DNA of 64,000 nt from NCBI GenBank assembly GCA_025617745.1, contig CM046858.1:31696534-31760533 (forward strand). Reading direction: 5' to 3'. This document shows, one piece after another, positions 1-9,900 of this stretch. Positions within the stretch are counted from its first letter, which is position 1. Each line of letters begins with the position of its first letter. The notes below the pieces were generated by a model, which was given only the letters and a program-made list of their open reading frames with translations, was not told where the DNA came from and searched no databases. Made by a program: the position numbers and the translations under genes. Source of the DNA: Heliocidaris erythrogramma (lineage: Eukaryota > Echinodermata > Echinoidea > Camarodonta > Echinometridae).

Positions 1-1010
1 TTTTGTTCGTGGACCTTTGTCCTGATCAATTCAAGCGGAACCAGTTTTGGATGTGGCTTCTCAAGCTTCGGTTTCTGAATCGACATTGTTGGAGCAGGCA
101 GAGCCTCGATCGCTCTCCCTTTGTGGGGTAGGGGCGATTGCTTTGTTGTCCATATATCTCCCTGAATTTCAGTCAGCCCGCGCGCAGGGTTCGACTTCGC
201 GTGGGTTCAGGCAGCAAGATTTCTCCGAGGGTATTTCTCTCGCGGAGGATTTCAAGGTAATATGACCGCATTGAATCAGCGCTCCTTGTTAAGCGCCCTG
301 TTTCGATTAAGGGTAAGGCCTTTGCCTTTGGTTCCCAAGATCAAGACAGTTTTTTCTACGCTAAGCCTCTCTCTCCGGAGATTTTAGCGGTGGGTCGACG
401 TCTGCGTGCGACCAATCCGCTTACTTCTGCTTCCTTTAAGTCTGAGGATAAGCGTTGGAGCAATGTTGAAAGCCAAGTCAGAGCAGGTATGCGCTTGGGT
501 GCTTTTCAAGGTTTTCTCTCCGACCTCAGGTCCAGGGCGGAGGAGTTGAATGTCACTGATGGTGACAAGCTGGTTATTGATGACCTGCTGCACACTCTTT
601 TTAGTTTGCAGTGGTCACAACTTTCCAGTGCAGCTGCCTCGGTTACGTACTGTCGCATGCCCTTGGAGTTAAGGAGTCTGACATCGCGCCGCTTCTTCGG
701 GACGTTCCATCTCGGGGTCCTTCGCTTTTTGGTGGTCAATTCGCTACGGTTTTTCAGAGAGAGATTGATGCGCGGAAGCAGGTCTCTGAGATGACTATGC
801 AGTTTCGCGCTCCCTTTAAGCCGACGCGGCCTCTGCCCGTCGGAGGCCTGTTGTTCCCAGTTCGGGACAACACAGTCGTGTTTCCGGGGGCCTGCCTGCT
901 GAGCTTCAGCCAGTTCCTTCTCGTGGGAGAGGGGGGGGCGTGGCAGAGGCTCTTTGAGAGGTACTCGTGGCTCCCTGTGTGGCAAGGCAACGGCTTCGCA
1001 CAAGGCTAAG
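1..1010 (+). pseudogene. DIRS gag-like region, frameshifted
   Basis: Coding-like sequence runs through at least three frame segments: about 47-260 in frame 2, 261 to about 655 in frame 3, and about 660-1009 in frame 2. The later segments fit the basic, Arg-rich gag region that precedes RT in DIRS elements. The switch near 655-670 is visible because the reading continues sensibly in the neighbouring frame. No intact ATG-initiated frame spans the region. Assignment as gag rests mainly on position directly upstream of a clear DIRS RT, because this protein is poorly conserved. Confidence 0.6.
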
Positions 1011-1109
1011 CCTAGGCTTTGTTGGTCTTCCCCGAGCGCTTGTTCAATCCAACATGGTAGGTGGCCGACTTCGTTCATTTCTCCCACCTTGGGAGGCCAT
1101 CTCCGGGGA

Positions 1110-1153
1110 CGCATTCGTGCTCTCCGTAGTGCGCATTCGTGCTCTCCGTAGTG
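1110..1153 (+). repeat. 22-bp tandem duplication that shifts the DIRS frame
   Basis: A 22-bp unit beginning CGCATTCGTGCTCTCC occurs twice head to tail (1110-1131 and 1132-1153). Since 22 is not a multiple of three, the second copy moves the reading from frame 1 to frame 2 just before the RT domain. It looks like a replication-slippage lesion in this copy. Confidence 0.85.
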
Positions 1154-2971
1154 CGAGACGGATTCTTCATAGATCTATCCGCCTCGCTCCCCGGAGGGGC
1201 TATAAGATCTCGTTCACCTCCCATGTCTGCCCTGGCTCGTTCTCTTGCCTCAACAGAGATCAAATCTCTGTTAAAAAAGAGGGCTATAGAAAGGGTAAGA
1301 GACCGGCCGTCTCTTTCCCTTTCTCCGATCTTCGTTATTCCCAAGCGCTGGGGAAAACTTCGTTTGATACTGAATTTGAAAAGAATAAACAAATTCATTT
1401 CTTCGGTGCATTTTCGAATGGAGACTCTCGCCTCCATTCTCCTGTTGATCAAGAGGAAGGACTACGCGATCTCGATAGATCTCAAAGATGCGTATTTCCA
1501 TATTCCCATTCATCCCGCTTCGCGCGATCTTCTGGGGTTTTCCTTCCTCTCAGAGACTTTTCGCTTTCGCGCTCTTCCCTTCGGGCTGCGCCCAGCCCCT
1601 CGGGTTTTTACACAGGTTGTAGCCGTCCTGGCAGCCTCGCTGAGGCGCCGCGGCCTTCGGCTATTTTGCTACCTGGACGACTGGCTCCTCCTAGCGGAGT
1701 CGCACGATCGTTTGTTAGACGAGGCTCGTTTGCTCGTCAATCTTACTCAAGACTTAGGTTTCCTAATAAATTGGGAAAAGTCAGAGTTAGTTCCTACTCG
1801 CAGCCCGGTTTTTCTGGGGGCTGTGTTAGACATTCGGAATCAATTGGCTTGGCCCAGTCGAGACAGGATTCTCACTATTGTCTCTGCGGCTCGCAAGCTC
1901 ATTCTGGCCAGAAAGGTCAGGGCCAGACAGTGGCTTCAGTTCTTAGGATATCTAGCCAGTCTAGTCGATGTTCTAGAGGATTGCCGGCTCCTTATGAAGC
2001 CTTTTCAGAGGCATCTCCTCAGGTTTTACAAACCATGCAAGGATTCTCTTTTGGTCTGGATTCCAGTACCAGTAGAAATCAAGTCCCTTCTCTCCCGTTG
2101 GACAAACGTGGAGTTTCTCGCGCTAGGCAAGTCCTTCCGTACCCCCCTTCCGTCGATCTCGGTTTCGACGGACGCCTCTCGGCTGGGGTGGGGCGGACAT
2201 TGCAACGGCAGCACGGTTTCGGGGGATTGGTCTCATCTCGGGACTCTACCCCATATCAATGTCCTGGAGTTCATGGCAGTCTTTTTAACCCTGCTCCACT
2301 TCAGAAGTCGACTTCTCAGTCGTTCAGTTCTGATCCTCACGGACAATGTCACAGTGGCGGCTTATATCAATCGGCAGGGAGGCACTCGTTCTGCCACCCT
2401 GAATGCCTTAGCAGCACAGCTGTGGAGGTGGTGTCGTCGCATGGCGATCATGCCTCTTTCATCCCCGGTCAGGAAAATCTCATTGCGGATTTTCTATCCC
2501 GGGGCAGGTGTCTTCCATCCGGAGGTCTTTTGCCGCATTCGCAGTTGCCTGGGCCCACTGGAAGTGGACCTGTTTGCGTCAGCCCTGAACCACCAACTTC
2601 CGAAATACTGCTCCCGTGTTCGCGACCGCGGAGCTTGGGCTCTGGATGCTTTCTCTCTCAGTTGGGAGAATCTTCGAGGGTTTGCCTTCCCTCCCTTCCA
2701 GCTGATTCCGCGAGTCTTGCGGAAGATCAGGGAAGATCGGGCTCGGGTGCTTGTAATAGCTCCTTTTTGGCCCAGGAGGATTTGGTTCCCGGAGGTAATG
2801 AGCCTTCTGGTGGCTCAACCGTTCCTTCTTCCGCTAAGAGCGGATCTGGTGTTGCAACCCCTCTCGGGGATTCTTCACCACAGTCTGGCGTCCCTTCATT
2901 TGACTGCTTGGCCCCTGTCGGGGAATCTGCAAGACAGTCGGGTCTCTCTGAAAGGGCCGCTGACTTTTTAA
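1139..2971 (+). CDS. DIRS reverse transcriptase-RNase H reading frame
   Basis: This 610-codon open frame has no ATG start; its first codon is GTG, just after a tandem duplication. An RT palm region with a YLDDW catalytic box (near residue 180) is followed by a LGFLINWEKSEL-type stretch. An RNase H domain follows, with candidate acidic residues in STDAS, VLEFMAV and LTDNVTV (about residues 340-425). The frame ends at 2971, overlapping the recombinase frame, which is typical of DIRS. The 22-bp duplication at 1110-1153 shifts the frame relative to upstream coding, so normal expression of this copy is unlikely even though the body is open. Confidence 0.85.
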   Translation: MLSVVRDGFFIDLSASLPGGAIRSRSPPMSALARSLASTEIKSLLKKRAIERVRDRPSLSLSPIFVIPKRWGKLRLILNLKRINKFISSVHFRMETLASILLLIKRKDYAISIDLKDAYFHIPIHPASRDLLGFSFLSETFRFRALPFGLRPAPRVFTQVVAVLAASLRRRGLRLFCYLDDWLLLAESHDRLLDEARLLVNLTQDLGFLINWEKSELVPTRSPVFLGAVLDIRNQLAWPSRDRILTIVSAARKLILARKVRARQWLQFLGYLASLVDVLEDCRLLMKPFQRHLLRFYKPCKDSLLVWIPVPVEIKSLLSRWTNVEFLALGKSFRTPLPSISVSTDASRLGWGGHCNGSTVSGDWSHLGTLPHINVLEFMAVFLTLLHFRSRLLSRSVLILTDNVTVAAYINRQGGTRSATLNALAAQLWRWCRRMAIMPLSSPVRKISLRIFYPGAGVFHPEVFCRIRSCLGPLEVDLFASALNHQLPKYCSRVRDRGAWALDAFSLSWENLRGFAFPPFQLIPRVLRKIREDRARVLVIAPFWPRRIWFPEVMSLLVAQPFLLPLRADLVLQPLSGILHHSLASLHLTAWPLSGNLQDSRVSLKGPLTF

Positions 2972-3713
2972 TGTCCAGTCGTAGAGTCTCTACTAGGGAA
3001 ATTTATAATTCCCGTCTTTCAGTCTTTTTCCTATGGTGTAAAGAGCGGGATCAAACCCCGTCTAAGGCTCCTATTGGTTCAATCGCGGATTTTCTAATCT
3101 CGCTATTTGACAAAGGGAGGTCCATCTCTACTATCCGAGGCTACCGGTCTGCGATCGGTGCCATTCATTCGGGGTTTTCAGATGGTTCGGGGATTTCTAA
3201 TTCCCTGCTGTTGAGTGGTTTGATTCGGTCTTTCTTTCTGAAACGTCCTCCTCGTTCTAAGTTAGTCCCGTCTTGGAGTTTGCCTAGGGTCTTAGAAGCC
3301 CTAGCCAAGCCTCCTTTTGAGCCGTTAGGTGAAGCTTCGCTTCACCATCTTACGGTTAAGACGCTCTTCCTGGTAGCCATTGCCTCTGGGCAGAGGCGCA
3401 GTACCCTTCATGCCCTCTGTCTTACTCCTGGCCATGTTCGCTGGGAGAGAAAAGGCATTAGATTGATTCCTAAGGCTTCTTTCATTGCCAAGAATCAAAT
3501 GGCTTCTTCTGGCCCTGTTGAGATTTTTCTTTGTCCGCTATCTGATTTTTCGTCAGTGCGTGAGGACAAGGTTTGGTGTCCTGTTAGAGCTCTCAAATGG
3601 TATTTTGATAAGACTAAGTCATATCGCTAGGATGATCAGTTTTTCCTGATCACTCGAGAGCCTTTTTCTCCTGCTTCTCTTGATTCCATTTCTAGATGGA
3701 TTGTCGAGGCTAT
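2860..3713 (+). pseudogene. DIRS tyrosine recombinase, 3'-truncated
   Basis: Frame 1 carries a recombinase core-binding region (around REIYNSRLSVFFLW and STIRGYRSAIGAIHSGF) followed by the first catalytic arginine box, SGQRRSTLHAL (about 3388-3420). A TAG at 3628-3630 interrupts the frame, which then stays recombinase-like to about 3713. The HxxR box and catalytic tyrosine, which should follow, are absent because unrelated AT-rich inverted repeat sequence starts there. The enzyme encoded here could not catalyse strand exchange. The frame opens upstream at 967, but the part before about 2860 is mostly a shadow of the RT frame. Confidence 0.8.
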
Positions 3714-3719
3714 TTTCTT

Positions 3720-3997
3720 ATTTTCTTATTTACTATATAAATTTATATACCTACCTATGACCCTCCATCCTTCCCCTCGCCTTGCAAGCAACATGTTTTC
3801 TACTTGGGGTTGCTCGCAAAAGAGGAAGATGGCCGTTGTGTGTTGCCGCGCATGAGTGGTGAAGGGGAGAACTATAGGATTACGGGGGGTGCGCACAATA
3901 TTGTGACGCATTTGTGTTAAGTTCTCGAATGGGTTTGCGTAGTCAAGAGTCTAGCATAATAGGTAGGTATATAGATTTATATAGTAAATAAGAAAAT
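3720..3997. repeat. 39-bp inverted repeat pair around a 200-bp core
   Basis: Bases 3720-3758 and 3959-3997 are inverted copies differing at one position (ATTTTCTTATTTACTATATA start). The 200-bp core is GC-richer than the arms. The arms begin exactly where the DIRS recombinase frame is lost. No target-site duplication is visible outside the arms. It may be a small MITE-like insertion at the truncation point, or remodelled 3' terminal sequence of the DIRS element itself. Confidence 0.7.
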
Positions 3998-5030
3998 CAG
4001 TGCTGATTTTACAAGTTTACATTCGGAAAGCAAACATAAGATTTTGATGTATATTAAAGGGAAATTAACCTCAGCGTATGAATTAGCTTATTTTGAATGG
4101 TGTAGTATATGCCTCTTATTTGATACATGCAATTTCATGTAAAAACACAGGATATAGATATAAATCACTATTTTCCAGCCAAGTTATCGTCTGCTAGCAA
4201 TAATAAGGGGGCTGCCATTACTTTATGTGTACACGAACATATTTTTCATCCAAGTAAAATTTCCTTCATCGTTAACTTGTAATTGATTTTTAGAGGACAA
4301 ATATATATTAGATAAAGTCACATATTCTGAAATGTAAGTTTAGTTTTATATATTTTTTAAAAGGTCTTAATTTGTTCATAAAAAATATACTTCATAAAAA
4401 ATATACGTCAAGGACGGAGAATTGACGTCAAGGACGGAGACAATCGTAACAATACCAAAACAAAGCGAGGAATCTGCTTTACAGGATGGCTATTAGAACT
4501 CATGGGTCGTCAATTATCTAGGCCCATGGCCAATAACAATCGTAATACAATCAGAACAAAGCGACGTATCTGTTGTAAAGGTAGGCTATTATCAATGCAT
4601 ATGGTACCTAATGATCCGTGTCATGCACAAAATGGCAGCCTCCATGGAAAGACGTAGCAGACAATAGGTGCATCTAGAATATCACGTGGGGTTACTTGTC
4701 CTTTAAAGTGAAACTGGTAAAACTTGAACAGTGCCATCTTACAGTGCTTACTAAATTAGGATTATAATTTGAAAATTAATTACATTTAATTTTGAATTTT
4801 GACAATCAATTTGTTTGGATAATAGGCATATTTCATATTTCAAACAATTATTTTTGGCTTTGCAGGTACATTCTAAGTTTCTACAAACTAGAATGGGGCA
4901 TGATGGGACAATGAGAAGCTCAGGCACTTTTAAAATCCTGTTTAATAAAGATGGCACTATTTAGGAGCTTAGTTTACTGTCACTGTAATGATTGGCTTAA
5001 TAAAGAAGTAATCTAAAAAAAAATATTTTT
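3998..5030. other. AT-rich intronic or intergenic stretch, no gene recognised
   Basis: No coding exon is recognisable. Two short duplicated motifs occur: GACGTCAAGGACGGAGA at about 4405-4440, and a degenerate unit of about 107 bp starting CAATCGTAA (about 4440 and 4546). The CAGTGCCATCTT / AAGATGGCACT pair at about 4731 and 4947 is a weak inverted repeat with no convincing target-site duplication. Confidence 0.5.
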
Positions 5031-5034
5031 ATGC

Positions 5035-6728
5035 CTCCTCCCACCGAAGGTGGGTGCTGGAGGCATTATGTTTGCGGGTTGTCCGTCCGTCCGTCCGTCC
5101 GTCCGTGTGTCCGTGCGTCCGTCCCACTTCTCGTTACCGCGATATCTGAAGAATCATTTGAGGTAGGAACCTCAAACTTGGTACTAGTATGTATCCCCAT
5201 ACGAAGATGAACTGATTAGATTTTGGGGTAAGTAGGTCAAAGGTCAGAGGTCACAGAGGTCAATTTACATGAAATTACATAAAAATTCTTGGTTTTTAGC
5301 ACCGTTACCACGATATCTCAAGAACTGTTTGAGGTAAGAACTTCAAACTTGGTACTAGTATGTTTCCCTATATGAAGATGAACTGATTAGATTTTGGGGT
5401 AGGTAGGTCAAAGTTCAGAGGTCACAGGTCAATTTACATGAAATTACATGGAATTAGTGGTTTTTAGCACCGTTACCGCGATATCTCAAGAACTGTTTGA
5501 GGTGAGAACTTCAAACTTGGTACCAGTATGTATCCCCATAGAAAGAGGAACTGATTAGATTTTGGGGTAGGTAGGTCAAAGTTCAGAGGTCACAGAGGTC
5601 AATTTACATGAAATTACATAAAAATTCTTGGTTTTTAGCACCGTTACCACGATATCTCAAGAACTATCTGAGGTGAGAACTTCAAACTTGGTACCAGTAT
5701 GTATCCCCATAGAAAGAGGAACTGATTAGATTTTGGGGTAGGTACATGTAGGTCAAAGTTCAGAGGTCACAGAGGTCAATTTACATGAAATTACATGGAA
5801 TTAGTGGTTTTTAGCACCGTTACCGCGATATCTCGAACTATCTGAGGTGAGAACTTCAAACTTGGTACCAGTATGCATACCCATAGAAAGATGAACTGAT
5901 TAGATTTTGGGGTAAGTAGGTCAAAGGTCAGAGGTCACAGAGGTCAATTTACATAACATTACATGAAATTACTGGTTTGTTTCATAAAATTAATTTTCTA
6001 ATGCCTTTAATTTTTATGTCACACACACTGTGGTCTCAGTAGAATGAAAAGGCCATGGTGTTCAGACCAAGAGTAGTAATAATTGAAATTCATTGTCTCA
6101 GACGTTTATAGTCTATTAGTAGGGTGGCTGCTGCAGCGGGGTTCGCGGTCAGCCACTCGTGATCATGCATGCGTGTTGTGCGTGTTGTGTGGCTGAGCTT
6201 TGCAGAGCATTTCAAATGCTCTGTAATTTGCATTTCCAATTGCTTTTCATAATAAATTTTACATGAAAACAATTTTTGTTTGTATTTATTTCTCTTACCT
6301 TTCATAGTAGTGAAAGTCTGTATATCTGATAAAAATCCAGGAAATCTAGCGCTAGTTCAGAGAGGTCACGTAGTAAAACGTATTTCAGAAGCAACTACTT
6401 CCGTCAATTCGTCAGCTGGCCCTTTCTTTACATTTCCACTTCACTTTTTCTGAATGAAATTTCATACTGATGACATCACCTAAAAGGGGATAAGATATTT
6501 GATAGAATGATCACATATGAAAAAAATCGCAACTTATTTTTTTATAAAAAAATATATTTATCAAAAATGAAATGAAATAATTTTTTTGTCTTTTGTGCAT
6601 TTTAAGTGAAAAGATTTGTAATTTTGTTGGACCAATCCTTTTAAGAGTGTACATGTATGCCATACATTTCCAATCTGGTGATGGCGGAGGCATAAATTCC
6701 GACCGCGCGCGGTCGAATATTCATCTAG
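5035..6728 (+). mobile_element. Helitron-like satellite-carrying element, copy A
   Basis: Module order is: a GCCTCC/GGAGGC hairpin and (GTCC)n block at 5035-5105; about five degenerate copies of a unit of about 180 bp (5130-5985) with GATATCTCAAGAACT, CAAACTTGGTACCAGTATG and GATTAGATTTTGGGGTA; a spacer; and a 130-bp 3' end at 6600-6728. The last part ends in the palindrome CGACCGCGCGCGGTCG, then about ten bases, then CTAG followed by T. That matches the hairpin-plus-CTRR end and A/T target of Helitrons. The 5' boundary is uncertain, and no Rep/helicase gene is present, so the copy is non-autonomous. The class assignment is an inference. Confidence 0.55.
5130..5985 (+). repeat. Tandem array, unit about 180 bp, about five copies
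   Basis: Each unit runs from the phrase ACCGTTACCGCGATATCTC through CTTGGTACCAGTATGTAT and GATTAGATTTTGGGG to AGAGGTCACAGAGGTCAA, then repeats. Copies differ by scattered substitutions and small indels. The same unit occurs singly at 7130-7260, inverted in an array at 40020-40760, and interrupted at 36600-37600. Confidence 0.85.
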
Positions 6729-6797
6729 TTCTATTTGTAAGATGCTTAATGGCACATTCTAAACTTCAATTTAATGTCCATGTATCATTACATTCAG

Positions 6798-6941
6798 CCA
6801 CTGAGAGCATACTGGGGTGCCATGCGTGGCAGGGTAGCAGCCATGGATGAATTGGAGATGGCTATGCTGAGGTTAAGGGTCAAACTACCAGGAGAGGAGA
6901 CAGATCCTGCCTCCCAGCCTTACATCATTGAACCTCAAGAG
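6798..6941 (+). CDS. SHPRH: SHPRH exon a (linker before RING)
   Basis: Forty-eight codons in phase 0 between an acceptor (TTACATTCAG) and donor (GAG|GTATTT). The peptide, with LRAYWGAMRGRVAAMDELEMA and LRVKLPGEE, aligns with the human helical linker ahead of the RING (ALDEL, LRVRLPGE). Confidence 0.9.
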
Positions 6942-9900
6942 GTATTTCAATTAACTTTTTGCTGTAGCTAGCAGTATATTGGATGTTATTTATTTATGTC
7001 AACATCAATCAATTTTGAGAGACATTATGCAGTTATCCTTTATCATAGCAGCAATGAATAATCAAAGACCAATGTTATGTTGTGCCTGGAGGAGAAATTT
7101 CTCGGGTTGTCCGTCCGTCCCCTTTTCGTTCTCGCGATAACTTCAAAACTCTTTTTTGGATCAGTTTGTAACTTGGCCCATGTATGCATATGTGAGGGAC
7201 GATGAACGGATTAGATTTTAGGGTCTCAAGGTCAAAGTTCAAAGGTCATAGAGGTCATTATATACACAAAAATGGTTTGTGATGTATGGAGTCTAGGCGT
7301 ACCTATTTTAGAAATTTCAAGGGGACAGTGGTCTATTTGCTATAAAATATCTATTTCCTTGGTGTATTTGATGATTGTAAGTCATCAATGGTATTAAGTT
7401 TTTTATTTTTATGGGATGAAAATTAAATAAATTTTGTCTCTCCTGTGCTTTTTAAGTGAAAAGATTTGTAATTTTGTTGGACCAATCCTTTTTAGAGTGT
7501 ACATGTATGCCATACATTTCCAATCTAGTGATGGCGGAGGCATACATTCCAACCTCACGCGGTCGAAGATTCATCTAGTCTTTTTCTACTTCCTTGTAAA
7601 GTTCTAAGTAGGATGAACGTAGAAAAATGAGATGGTAACAGAAGCATGACATTTGGCCAGTACAGATTTAAAGCAAATCTGCCAAATACAAATCAAGTGA
7701 TTACCTGAGAAATATGCCTTATCAATTCTGATGTACGTACATGTTAAGCCTGAGTCATATTGAATATTTCATAATCCGGGATTCGACGGCTTTGATTCGA
7801 TCGAATACCGGTGCATCGATAAATGATGGGCGGTGAAAACAGAGTTGCACACAATTGCACGCAGTGCATGCACCATGCACCGGTGACCTGTCCGCTGGCA
7901 TCGCGGGCATATGTATGGGCTCTCGCTGCTCGACATTAACGATAGCCCGCTAGCCAATGCCAAATGGCTAGTAGAAATCACAGCAGACGAGCCAAAATCT
8001 TAAGTTTCTAGTCCGTATGGCTAGCCAAAATAGCACTCTAGTGTCGTACGAAGCGATGCTCATTGTTGACACATCCGACAATTATTCAAAGTCAAAGAAT
8101 CAATAATCTTACTTTGTTTTTGGAGAGCTGAATGGAACACGTTTCTTCGATGCAAAAAAAAAAAACAATACAAAATAAACTTTTTGTCGCTCATGACTCG
8201 ACTGCTTCAGATCATTTCCAAGAAGTAATTGCCAATTTGATGAGAGTGTGATATTAGTTATTGACACTCGTACTCATGCCCGTATTTATCATGTTCAATT
8301 ATACAATTGTCAAATTGACAATGCAGAGAGAGTGCAAGAATATTATCGTAAACTTCAGTTCGTAACGACAAAACGATTTTTCCATAGAGAAAGCACAGGT
8401 AAAGCGCGATGTCCTCCGCGAGCGAATTAGCGAAAGTTAGCCAACAGTTTGAAGTCGCCTTCACGTTCTCCGCAAGTATTATGCTGTATGTTACGGAGTT
8501 TCTTTTTTATACCCCCGCCAAACGAAGTTTGAAGGGGGTATATAGGAATCAGTCGACGGTTGGGCGGTCGGGCGGGCGGGCGGTCGGGCGGTCCGTTGCA
8601 AATCTTGCGGATCGAACTACTTCCTCAGTTTTTGACCGAAAGTCATGAAATTTGGTACACACATTGGTCTTGGTGGGAAGATGTGCAAGACATATTTTTC
8701 GGATGAGTCGGAATCTGCGTTGCCATGGTAACGGCATATTTATGGCAGAAAATCAAGGAAACACCTTGCGGATCGAACTACTTCCTCAGTTTTCGACCAA
8801 AAGTCAAGAAAGGCTGTTGTCACGGGGCGGGGGTATTAATCATCATCTTCAGTGATATTTCTAGTTTTATTTGCTTTTTTCATGGTGGCTACGGTAGTCA
8901 AAAATCTGGCGGACTACAAATCGATGCACCGGTTTTGCCAAAACGAAATCTGGATTCGATGTCTTTGATCGAACACCGGCTAACCAATCGATTCGACTCG
9001 GGCCTACATGTAGTACATGTAGCTCTTTCTAATAAAAAGTGATTGATTCTATTCACTGAATTAAATGGGCTGGATTTAAGAGGTTTACGTGCTACATGTT
9101 AAAGCAGAAATGACAAGGCCATACAGATTGTCATGGTTTCCATATCGGCCTTTTCTTGAAAAAAAATGTTTACTAGTTGGTGCATGTTGTTGGATTTGTT
9201 AAAAGAAGCATGATACTATTGTGAAGCAAATATGTCTGTACATGGAGATACCACAAGGTGCCATACTTAACCTTTGTTTTACAGCTTGACCAGCAGAGAT
9301 ACAGGTTCCTGAATGACCGTCTGTTTGCCCAGAATGACCTCCGCCGTAAGCTAGGTCAGCTGGTCTACCTACAGAATCTCAACAAGGCTCAATATGACCT
9401 CAAAGATGGACATAATCCTGAAACATGCCCTATCTGTGTGCGACCACTTGGTCAACAGGTAATGTCATTTCATTCATATTGTGTCATTGGTACTAGCAGT
9501 GTTGTTTACCTTTTTCCAGTTCTTGACTTTGTCATAAGAATTTATTCATCACTTCACATACACACTGTACATGCAATGTATGATATAAGTAATTTAGTAC
9601 AGTTGTTCAAACTTTGTAATAAGTGTTAGAAATACATGTACATGTATGCAATAAAGTGTACATACTTCAGTCTAATATGGAGGATGATAATTATGTATAC
9701 TGCTGGAGATGCACAATGTACATGTACTAATACGATTTTATCATTATTTGGCATCAAAAATTTACAAATTGAAAACACACAAAAATTATAAAATGATTTT
9801 CATTTATGTGTGAGATTATATACAAGTTCTTTTATGTCCTATAACAGATGAAAAAGCATTGCTAGAATGCCAATTACATTATATACGCTAACATGATACA

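Larger units (their letters stand above)
1..3713 (+). mobile_element. DIRS-type retrotransposon, decayed and truncated at both ends
   Basis: The coding order gag-like, reverse transcriptase plus RNase H, then an overlapping tyrosine recombinase in another frame is the DIRS layout. These elements integrate with a recombinase rather than a DDE integrase. The RT catalytic box reads YLDDW (about 1670-1684), as in DIRS families. The left end is cut by the window edge. The right end stops inside the recombinase frame at about 3713, where an AT-rich inverted repeat begins, so no 3' terminal or internal complementary region can be assigned with confidence. Frameshifts in gag, a 22-bp tandem duplication and an in-frame TAG show that the copy is dead. 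It lies in the same orientation as SHPRH and upstream of its first visible exon, so it probably sits in an SHPRH intron. Confidence 0.88.

Noticed and set aside
506..1114. 202-codon minus-strand frame
   Set aside because: It is antisense to DIRS gag-like coding sequence and has no family resemblance.
4729..4966. MITE bounded by CAGTGCCATCTT / AAGATGGCACT
   Set aside because: Only about 12 bp pair, with no target-site duplication; chance cannot be excluded.
7775..9005. Transposon bounded by TCGATGCACCGGT motifs
   Set aside because: An inverted 13-bp match exists but flanking homology is patchy and no duplication was found.
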